Shown: positions 23,501-28,437 of the stretch, one piece after another
Layout of the letters: every line of letters starts with the position of its first letter
How positions within the stretch are numbered: position 1 is the stretch's first letter
NCBI RefSeq assembly: GCF_050176255.1
Contig: NZ_JBFXIE010000042.1
Source of the DNA: JBFXIE01 sp050176255
GTDB lineage: Bacteria > Pseudomonadota > Gammaproteobacteria > Burkholderiales > Burkholderiaceae_C
Length of the DNA stretch: 28,437 nucleotides
Reading direction: 5' to 3' (one strand)
Program-made: the position numbers and the translations under genes
Notes under the pieces: model-generated
Databases searched by the model: none
Told to the model about the DNA's origin: nothing
Seen by the model: only the letters and a program-made list of their open reading frames with translations

Positions 23501-24064
23501 AACATGATGGAGATCGGCTTTCAGCTCTACAACGAGATGCTGGCCGAAGCCGTGCGCTGCCTGAAAGCCGGCAAGGAGCCCGACCTGCTCGCGCCCCTGT
23601 CAGCCACCACCGACATCAACCTGCACGCCCCCGCCCTGCTGCCCGACGACTACTGCGGCGACGTGCACCTGCGCCTGTCGTTCTACAAAAAGCTGGCCAC
23701 GGCCAAAACGCCTGACCAGATCGACAGCCTGCTGGAAGAAATCGTGGATCGCTTCGGCAAGCTGCCGCCGCAGGCGCAAACGCTGATCGACGTGCACCGC
23801 CTGCGCGTGCTGTCGGCGCCCTACGGCGTGGTCAAGGTGGACGCCGCGCCGGGCGTCATCACCATCACCTTCAGGCCGCAGCCGCCGGTGGACCCGATGG
23901 CCATCATCCACCTGATCCAGAAGAACAGGCACATCAAGCTGGCTGGCAACGAGAAGCTGCGCATCGAGCGCGAGCTGCCCGAGCCGGTGGCCCGCGCCCA
24001 GATGGTGCGCGACGTGCTGCGCAGCCTGGGCCAGCCGCTGGTGGCCGAGGCTGCCGGCGCGTGA
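20567..24064 (+). CDS. mfd: Mfd, transcription-repair coupling factor
   Basis: A 1165-residue protein, full length for Mfd. It removes RNA polymerase stalled at DNA lesions and recruits UvrA. Order of domains: UvrB-homology modules (about 1-330; FPDWETLPYDAFSPHQDL near residue 70, GGLIDLFPMG near 170), a species-specific region, the RNA polymerase-interacting domain (about 480-560; GDPVVHNQHGIGRYRG, LEYADNAVLYVPVSQL), the RecG-like translocase (Walker A GDVGFGKT 641-648, DEEHRFGV 742-749, LTATPIPRTM, then QLRGRVGRS with TRG-type GEVLGESQSGNMMEIGF) and the C-terminal UvrA-masking domain. ATG 20567 gives the usual N-terminus (QLPKLSPGKRF); an upstream opening at 20507 is less likely. Divergent from ispD. 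Confidence 0.96.
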   Translation: MQLPKLSPGKRFTLPRPLGSADALLLARLGQQQKAAGRTTAIVTADATDAQRLIDEMAFFAPDLRCALFPDWETLPYDAFSPHQDLISERLATLWRIQQRDKDTGADVVLVPATTALYRLAPPSFLAGYTFHFKVRQKLDEAKLRAQLTLAGYQHVSQVVSHGEYAVRGGLIDLFPMGSLQPFRVDLFDDEIDSIRTFDPDSQRSLYPVPEVRLLPGREFPMDDEARAKFRSRWREMLEGDPTKSRIYKDMGNGVATAGIEYYLPLFFDETATVFDYLGDQATVVLHGDLETAFQRFWQDTRDRYRLIQGDPDHPTLPPEALFLSAEQFYGQAKPHAQLSLRPGVEDVADNAQFQKLPDLSVVRGADDPLARLQAHIRATQTTGQRVLLLAESDGRRESLLDFLRASGLNPPAFDSLAEFQSTPEERVGIATAALAAGFAWLEEGLDLVTETELFAAGATTRRRKKQEQASDVEALIKDLSELNLGDPVVHNQHGIGRYRGLIHMDVGNKNPDGSPALQEFLHLEYADNAVLYVPVSQLQLIGRYTGVSADEAPLHKLGSGQWEKAKRKAAAQVRDAAAELLNIYARRAAREGHAFRYSPSDYEQFANDFGFEETADQKAAIHAVVQDMISPRPMDRLVCGDVGFGKTEVALRACFVAVAGGRQVAFLAPTTLLAEQHYRTLCDRFSKWPVKVAEVSRFRSGKEISAAVKGIADGTVDIVVGTHKLLSESTQFKNLGLLIIDEEHRFGVRHKEAMKKFRAEVDVLTLTATPIPRTMGMALEGLRDLSVIATAPQRRLAIKTFVRNEGTGVIREAVLRELKRGGQCYFLHNEVETIENRRQKLEEILPEARIAVAHGQMPERELERVMRDFVAQRYNILLCSTIIETGIDVPTANTIIISRADKFGLAQLHQLRGRVGRSHHQAYAYLMVPDIEGLTKQAQQRLDAIQQMEELGSGFYLAMHDLEIRGAGEVLGESQSGNMMEIGFQLYNEMLAEAVRCLKAGKEPDLLAPLSATTDINLHAPALLPDDYCGDVHLRLSFYKKLATAKTPDQIDSLLEEIVDRFGKLPPQAQTLIDVHRLRVLSAPYGVVKVDAAPGVITITFRPQPPVDPMAIIHLIQKNRHIKLAGNEKLRIERELPEPVARAQMVRDVLRSLGQPLVAEAAGA

Positions 24065-24071
24065 AGCAAAA

Positions 24072-24077
24072 TATAAT
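24072..24077 (+). promoter_or_regulatory. -10 box (TATAAT) before the toxin-antitoxin pair
   Basis: A consensus TATAAT seven bases after the mfd stop, in an AT-rich patch (24068-24090) unlike the GC-rich surroundings, 53 bases before the antitoxin ATG. The -35 region falls in the end of mfd and is weak. Confidence 0.5.
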
Positions 24078-24130
24078 TTCCAGCCAATTACAGCACCAAC
24101 GACTGCCGATCAACCCGCCAAGGAGCTGCC

Positions 24131-24385
24131 ATGTCGCAAGTGACGATTTATATGGACGACGATGCCATCGCCCGTGCCAAGGCATCGGCCGCTGCTGCCC
24201 AGCTATCGCTCAGCGCCTGGGTCAGTAAGCTGATCAAGGAGCAGGTGCCCGCGGTAGATGCCAACGGCTACCCGGCCGGCTTTTTTGACAGCATCGCCAG
24301 CAGTGCTGATCAATGGGCCGACTTTCCATTGGCTGAAGATTTGCGCGCCCATGACGTGCCCGACAGCCCGCGCGAGGCCTGGTGA
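24131..24385 (+). CDS. Antitoxin of a VapBC-like type II system
   Basis: An 84-residue protein with a good ribosome-binding site (AAGGAG, 24120-24125). The N-terminal 40 residues (VTIYMDDDAIARAKASAAAA, then SLSAWVSKLIKEQV) match a ribbon-helix-helix DNA-binding fold: a short strand followed by two helices. The acidic, aromatic C-terminus (FFDSIA, QWADFPLAEDLR, REAW) resembles the tails that antitoxins thread into the PIN toxin's active site. The stop overlaps the toxin start (TGATG), the usual coupling of antitoxin and toxin. It should dimerise on the operator around the TATAAT upstream and neutralise the toxin. The family name for the ribbon-helix-helix part (CopG/RHH-like) is my best guess. 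Confidence 0.82.
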   Translation: MSQVTIYMDDDAIARAKASAAAAQLSLSAWVSKLIKEQVPAVDANGYPAGFFDSIASSADQWADFPLAEDLRAHDVPDSPREAW

Positions 24386-24795
24386 TGTACCTGCTCGACA
24401 CCAATACGCTGATCTATTTCTTCAAACAGCAAGGGCGGGTGGCGCAGCACTTGCGCCAAACCCCTGCCAGCGCCATTGCCATCTCCACGGCGGTGCTGTT
24501 CGAGCTGGAATATGGCCTGCTGCGCTCTACCCGCCCGCAGGCGTTGCGCCAAGGTATGGAGCTGGTGCGCATGGCCTACCGCACGCTTGATTTTGACTAT
24601 GCGTGCGCCAAAGCATCTGCCCAGATCAAACATGGGCTGGCAGCACAAGGCCAAAAAATTGGCCCCATTGATACCTTGATCGCCGGCACCGCCCTGGCCC
24701 ACGGCCTGACCCTGGTGACGCACAACACCGCTGAATTTGCCCGTGTGCCCGGCCTGCCGCTGGCCGACTGGTACAGCAACGAGGCGCCCGCCTAG
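24385..24795 (+). CDS. VapC/FitB-like PIN-domain toxin (RNase)
   Basis: A 136-residue PIN-domain protein. The acidic active-site residues are present: Asp5 (LLDTNTLIYF), Glu40 (VLFELEYG), Asp96 (PIDTLIAG), with Asn114 in VTHNTAEF. VapC-type toxins are magnesium-dependent endoribonucleases that cut tRNA or rRNA. ATG 24385 overlaps the antitoxin TGA by one base; GTG 24382 in frame is less likely. Length is typical of the family (130-140). The pair sits between mfd and a membrane-protein gene, next to a type III restriction-modification system, so this short stretch looks like an acquired defence or stability module, although GC content is close to its neighbours. Confidence 0.9.
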   Translation: MYLLDTNTLIYFFKQQGRVAQHLRQTPASAIAISTAVLFELEYGLLRSTRPQALRQGMELVRMAYRTLDFDYACAKASAQIKHGLAAQGQKIGPIDTLIAGTALAHGLTLVTHNTAEFARVPGLPLADWYSNEAPA

Positions 24796-24848
24796 CCTCT
24801 CCCCACGGCGCCCCTTGCACATGGGCGCACTCGCAACACCACCACCCC

Positions 24849-25493
24849 ATGCTCCCCACCGACGAAGCCCTTGTGGACGCCAGCGTGCTGGCCATCGCCC
24901 TTGCCATTGCCCTGTGGCTGCGCCCCTGGCGGCTGCTGCGCGGCGGCGCGCTGCTTTCGCCCGTGCTGGCCACGCTGGTGGTGCTTCCCTGGCTGTGGGC
25001 CTTGCCCCAGTTGCACACCATGCCGCTACAACTGCGGATTTCTGGGGCCTGCATGGTGCTGCTGATGCTGGGCTGGCCGCTGGCCGTACCCACGCTGATA
25101 CTGGTGGCCCTGGTGGCGGGCGTGCTGGGCGGCAGCCCCACGCCAGACGCCATCCTGGGCATGGCGCTATGGCAGGGCGTGCTGCCCGCCACGCTGGCGC
25201 TGGGCCTGGGCGCGCTGCTGCGGCGCCTGACGGGAGAACATCTGTTTGTCTATGTGCTGGGCCGCGGCTTTCTGGGCACGGCGGTGTGCCTGTTTGCCAC
25301 CGGCGCGCTGGCGCAGTGGACTGGCCAGCTGCTGCCCGGCGTGGACGAAGGTTTGTCGATGGTGGCGCGCTGGCTCATGGCCTGGGGCGACGCCTTCATG
25401 ACCGGCATGCTCACGGCCATCTTCGTGGCCTTCAAACCGCATTGGCTGGCCACCTGGTCGGACAAGCTGTATTTGCGCAAGCCTCCCCGCTGA
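24849..25493 (+). CDS. CbiM-like integral membrane protein (COG3235-type, energy-coupling factor permease family)
   Basis: A 214-residue very hydrophobic protein with about six predicted membrane helices (about 12-30, 33-55, 65-95, 108-125, 135-150, 185-205). The C-terminal text GDAFMTGMLTAIFVAFKPHW and SDKLYL is what I recall from COG3235/CbiM-like proteins, called energy-coupling factor ABC permease in databases. CbiM proteins take part in cobalt or nickel uptake; the usual N-terminal MHIPDG metal site of CbiM is not present, so metal transport is doubtful. No CbiN, CbiQ or ATPase gene is next to it. It starts 53 bases after the toxin stop with no clear ribosome-binding site. Confidence 0.6.
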   Translation: MLPTDEALVDASVLAIALAIALWLRPWRLLRGGALLSPVLATLVVLPWLWALPQLHTMPLQLRISGACMVLLMLGWPLAVPTLILVALVAGVLGGSPTPDAILGMALWQGVLPATLALGLGALLRRLTGEHLFVYVLGRGFLGTAVCLFATGALAQWTGQLLPGVDEGLSMVARWLMAWGDAFMTGMLTAIFVAFKPHWLATWSDKLYLRKPPR

Positions 25494-25504
25494 AGCCATC
25501 ACCC

Positions 25505-25584
25505 GCGTTCAATTTTTAGTCAAATCAGTCCCTATCCCTTTCTGGATAAGCGCAAGCAGCTATTAAAAAGAGAGTATTTTTCAT
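25505..25584 (-). repeat. Dispersed repeat copy C, abutting the mod start codon
   Basis: Read on the minus strand: ATGAAAAATACT, then TTAATAGCTGCTTGCGCTTATCC, then a degenerate right part and GATTTGA. Shares TAATAGCTGCTTGCGCTT with copy B. Its left end contains the CATG shared by the mod ATG on the other strand. Confidence 0.75.
25525..25584 (-). pseudogene. Antisense mini-ORF: broken repeat-derived signal peptide
   Basis: On the minus strand a 19-codon frame begins MKNTLFLIAACA, closely matching the start of the SIMPL protein (MKNASKIIAACA), then turns polar (YPERDRD) and stops. It overlaps the mod start codon (CATG) head to head. Probably a decayed copy rather than an expressed peptide. 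Confidence 0.4.
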
Positions 25585-27556
25585 GCCTCAAACCATTCTG
25601 GATACCCCCACGCCCAACGCGCACAAGCTGGAGCTGCTGCGCCAGCACTTTCCCGGCGCGGTGGAGGCCGACGCACAAGGCCGCATCCGCATCAACGCCG
25701 CCGCGCTGCAACTGGCCGTGGACCCCAGCAACCCAGCGGGCGTGCAGGTGGAGGAAGACGGCTACGAGCTGCGCTGGGTGGGCAAGCGCGAGGCCTACCA
25801 CACAGCCTTTGTGCCAGCGCAAAAAATCGTGCAGCCGCTGCCGGAGCAAAGCAAAAATTGGGACAGCACCGGCAACCTGCTCATCAAAGGCGACAACCTG
25901 GACGCCCTGCGCCTGCTGCGCCATAACTACTTTGGCAAGGTCAAACTGATTTACATCGACCCGCCCTACAACACCCAAAGCGACGCCTTTATTTACCGCG
26001 ACGATTTCACGGCCAAACAAACCGAAGTTTTGGCGCAATTGGGCTACGCCAAAGAAAACATCGACTACATCAAAAACATTTATGGCGCCCGCACGCACAG
26101 CGGCTGGCTGTCGTTTATGTACCCCCGCCTGCTGCTGGCCAAGGATTTGCTGCGCGACGATGGGGTGATTTTTATATCGATTGATGACAATGAGCAGGCG
26201 CAGCTCAAGTTGTTGTGTGATGAGATTTTTGGAGAGGAAAATTTCATCTCCACCATTATTTGGCATAAAAGATATGCAGCTTCAAACGACACCAGCGGCA
26301 TCGCATCCATGCACGATTTCGTATTGTGCTATCAAAAAACGGATGCTTTCGATAGAAAATTATTGCCACGCACAGAAAAACAAAACTCCCTCTATAAATA
26401 TGATAGCAACGACGGAAAAGGTCCATGGAGACCAGATAATCTGACGGTTAAAACCGTTTCCCAGGCCTATATTTATGAAATTACCAACCCAAACACTGGA
26501 GCCAAATATCCGCCAACTCGCGGACGATGCTGGATTAGTAACGAAGCAAAAATTCAAGAATGGATTGCGGAAGGCCGCGTTTTTTTCGGCAAAGACGGAA
26601 AAGGTGCGCCACAGCTCAAACGCTATCTGAATGAGGTTCAAGAGGGCATTGTTCCAAGCAGCATATGGTCTTATGAAGAGGTAGGTCACACAGATTCAGC
26701 CAGAAAAGAACTTAAAAATATTTTTAATGGAAACGCACCTTTTGACAACCCTAAGCCAACAGGTCTCATAAAAAAAATATTACAAATATCAACCGATAAA
26801 TATTCGGTTTGTTTAGACTTCTTCTCCGGCAGCGGCACCACCGGCGAAGCCGTGATGCGCCTGAACGCCGAAGACGGTGGCCAGCGCCAATTCATCCTGG
26901 TGCAAATCCCCCAGCCCATCGACCCGAAAAAACAAAAAGAAGCCCACAGCTTCGTCAAAGAAACGCTGGGCAAGCCCGACGCCACGATTTTTGAAATCAC
27001 CGCTGAGCGCCTGCGCCGCGCCGGGGCCAAGCTGGAGGCGGAACAAGCCGCCAGAGCCGCCGAGAGAGGCACCCTGCTGGACGAGGCCACCCCCACGCTA
27101 GACACCGGCTTTCGCGTCTTCGAGCTGGTGGACGACCCCGACGCCCTGATGCTGGCCAAACCGCTGCAAGACAGCACCCAGGCCGATCAGCTCGCCCTGC
27201 AAGCGCGCATTGCCACGCCGCAGCCCGAGCAACTGCCGCGCGTGCTGCACAACCTGCTGTTTGCCGAAGGGCTGCCGCTGACCACGCGCATCACGCCGGT
27301 CACCACCGCCGAGGTGCCCGAGGGCCACCTGTACCGCGCGGCGGACGTGCTCATCGTCGTCAAAGCCCTGGCCATGGACGCGCTGACCGATGCCATCCGC
27401 GCACAGCAAGCGCAACACACCGCCGCCGGGCCGCTGAACTACCTGACGGTGTATGCCCCCTGGGTGCAGGACGACAACTTTTTGCTGGGCATCCGCTCGG
27501 TGGCCGACACGCTGGGCTTTTCTCAAGACAAGCTGCGCCTGCGCGGCGTGCGCTGA
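25583..27556 (+). CDS. mod: Type III restriction-modification DNA methyltransferase (Mod)
   Basis: A 657-residue N6-adenine or N4-cytosine methyltransferase of the beta class: catalytic motif IV DPPYN (126-130) comes before the S-adenosylmethionine motif I FFSGSGTTG (413-421). The target-recognition domain lies between, as in type III Mod proteins. Further family blocks are NLLIKGDNLDALRLL upstream of motif IV and ISIDDNEQAQLKLLCDEIF after it. Bases about 26220-26815 are much richer in A+T and use different codons from both flanks, while the frame stays open, which points to replacement of the recognition domain by exchange. The ATG 25583 is preceded by repeat copy C and a weak AGAGAG. It precedes res by 14 bases. 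Mod sets the recognition sequence for both methylation and cleavage. Confidence 0.93.
   Translation: MPQTILDTPTPNAHKLELLRQHFPGAVEADAQGRIRINAAALQLAVDPSNPAGVQVEEDGYELRWVGKREAYHTAFVPAQKIVQPLPEQSKNWDSTGNLLIKGDNLDALRLLRHNYFGKVKLIYIDPPYNTQSDAFIYRDDFTAKQTEVLAQLGYAKENIDYIKNIYGARTHSGWLSFMYPRLLLAKDLLRDDGVIFISIDDNEQAQLKLLCDEIFGEENFISTIIWHKRYAASNDTSGIASMHDFVLCYQKTDAFDRKLLPRTEKQNSLYKYDSNDGKGPWRPDNLTVKTVSQAYIYEITNPNTGAKYPPTRGRCWISNEAKIQEWIAEGRVFFGKDGKGAPQLKRYLNEVQEGIVPSSIWSYEEVGHTDSARKELKNIFNGNAPFDNPKPTGLIKKILQISTDKYSVCLDFFSGSGTTGEAVMRLNAEDGGQRQFILVQIPQPIDPKKQKEAHSFVKETLGKPDATIFEITAERLRRAGAKLEAEQAARAAERGTLLDEATPTLDTGFRVFELVDDPDALMLAKPLQDSTQADQLALQARIATPQPEQLPRVLHNLLFAEGLPLTTRITPVTTAEVPEGHLYRAADVLIVVKALAMDALTDAIRAQQAQHTAAGPLNYLTVYAPWVQDDNFLLGIRSVADTLGFSQDKLRLRGVR
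26220..26815 (+). other. AT-rich target-recognition segment of mod, probably exchanged
   Basis: Sequence composition falls sharply to A/T-rich text with many AAA, ATA and TTT codons, then returns to GC-rich just before the FSGSG motif. It covers roughly residues 213-411, the expected position of the recognition domain. It also contains an A8 run (26770-26777) and a T7 run (26580-26586), which are not long tandem repeats. Confidence 0.75.
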
Positions 27557-27570
27557 AGGTGCCTGCTGCC

Positions 27571-28437
27571 ATGACCGCCCTCCTACCGCCCCATCAGCCT
27601 CAGTTCCAGTACACCACTCTGCCGCACCAGACGGCGGCGGTGCAGTCCCTTGCCGATGTGCTGGCCGATGTGCGCTTTGCTCCGCCAGCCAACGTCCACG
27701 CCAACCCCAGCTATGTGCCGCGCGAGGCGGCGGCCACGCTCAAGGCCAATCTGGCAGCCGTGCGCCAGCGCAACGGCGTGCGCGCCGGTACGGTGCATGT
27801 GCCCGATACCGCCACGCCCGCTTTGAACCTGGACGTGCTGATGGAAACCGGCACGGGCAAGACCTTTACCTTCATCGAGACCATCCACCGCCTGCACCGC
27901 GAGCACAAGCTGTGCAAATTCATCGTGCTGGTGCCGTCCAACGCGATTCGCCAGGGCACGCTCAAAAGCCTGCAGACCACGGCGGCGTTTTTCGCCAAGC
28001 AGTACGAGCAGCACATCAACGTCTTCAACTACTCCGCCAAAACGGTGGGTGGCTTTATCCACGCGGCCTCGGCAGGGGCGGCCAGCATTTCGGTGATGGT
28101 GGCCACCTACCAGTCGTTTGCGGGCGACAGCAAGCTCATCAACAAACGCGGGGTGGAGGCCAATCTGTTTGGCCAGGCCAGGAGCTTCATGGAAGCGCTG
28201 GCCGTGATCCGGCCCGTGCTCATCATTGACGAGCCCCACCGTTTCGAGGGCGCGCAAACGCAGGAGTACCTGGCCAAGTTCAATCCGCTGCTGACCATCC
28301 GTTTCGGCGCCACCTTCAAGGGCAAGAACGACAACGAGAAATACAAAAACCTGGTCTATACGCTGGACAGCCTGGACGCCTTCCGCCAGCGGCTGGTCAA
28401 GGGCATCGTGGTGGACACGGTGGGCAGCGCCGATGCC
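27571..28437 (+). CDS. res: Type III restriction endonuclease subunit (Res), 3'-truncated by window edge
   Basis: The frame is open from ATG 27571 to the window end, 289 residues of the expected about 900-1000. It contains the superfamily 2 helicase/translocase motifs: Walker A METGTGKT (91-98), the VPSNAIRQGTLKS block following motif I, VATYQSFAGDSKLI and motif II DEPHRF (220-225), then FGATFKGK as motif III. DEPH is typical of type III Res. It needs Mod for recognition and cuts after translocation or sliding when two sites meet head to head. The C-terminal nuclease domain (PD-x-ExK) lies outside the window. It begins 14 bases after mod, in the same operon. Confidence 0.92.
   Translation, partial: MTALLPPHQPQFQYTTLPHQTAAVQSLADVLADVRFAPPANVHANPSYVPREAAATLKANLAAVRQRNGVRAGTVHVPDTATPALNLDVLMETGTGKTFTFIETIHRLHREHKLCKFIVLVPSNAIRQGTLKSLQTTAAFFAKQYEQHINVFNYSAKTVGGFIHAASAGAASISVMVATYQSFAGDSKLINKRGVEANLFGQARSFMEALAVIRPVLIIDEPHRFEGAQTQEYLAKFNPLLTIRFGATFKGKNDNEKYKNLVYTLDSLDAFRQRLVKGIVVDTVGSADA

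Noticed and set aside
26770..26777. A8 tract in mod as a phase-variation switch
   Set aside because: Too short and inside an AT-rich segment where such runs are expected; no longer tandem repeat is present in mod.
1..28437. CRISPR array, insertion sequences or rRNA genes
   Set aside because: No regularly spaced repeats, transposase genes with terminal inverted repeats, or rRNA-like sequence were seen.

Overview
The window looks like chromosomal DNA of a Comamonadaceae betaproteobacterium (Acidovorax/Alicycliphilus/Diaphorobacter-like). This is inferred from very high GC, strong G/C third-codon bias, gene types typical of that group (DUF1631, divergent ispD-ispF/mfd, EttA, RhlE, an EnvZ/OmpR-like pair), and at least five degenerate copies of a dispersed repeat built around TAGCT-N-AGCGCTT, which I recognise from memory as common in that family. 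No species call is possible from the sequence alone.

Layout. (1) 1-3605: tight copper-handling operon: 3' part of an outer-membrane efflux protein, two-domain multicopper oxidase, small cupredoxin, DUF411 metal-binding protein, CusF-like copper chaperone. (2) 3712-5854: a MetQ-type binding protein without visible ABC partners, divergent from a P1/DmpA-type N-terminal-nucleophile peptidase. (3) 5919-9860, minus strand: DUF1631 protein and the ABC-F translation factor EttA. (4) 10118-13866: RhlE-type DEAD-box RNA helicase with a good terminator, then an M14-like zinc carboxypeptidase lipoprotein that seems to lack one zinc ligand. (5) 13867-14557: a repeat copy, tRNA-Arg(UCU), a terminator and a decayed integrase C-terminus, probably the scar of a lost island or prophage. 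(6) 14558-16340, minus strand: secreted alpha/beta hydrolase and SIMPL-domain protein. (7) 16562-18910: OmpR-type regulator and EnvZ-type kinase. (8) 19101-20474, minus: ispF and ispD of the MEP isoprenoid pathway; divergent from them mfd (20567-24064). (9) 24131-28437: VapBC-like toxin-antitoxin pair, CbiM-like membrane protein, and a type III restriction-modification locus (complete mod, 5' part of res) with an AT-rich, probably exchanged, target-recognition segment.

The most unusual observation is that the dispersed repeat has been absorbed into genes. Two different exported proteins (cupredoxin at 2149, SIMPL protein at 16340) have Sec signal peptides encoded by the repeat in the same orientation and reading frame. 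A third copy abuts the mod start codon and, read backwards, encodes a broken version of the same signal peptide. A fourth supplies the stop codon of the sensor kinase. Other leads are the integrase remnant next to the tRNA, the mod target-recognition mosaic, a symmetric -10 element shared by ispD and mfd, a His-to-Gln change at a probable zinc ligand, and a Trp-to-Met change in the CusF-like copper site.
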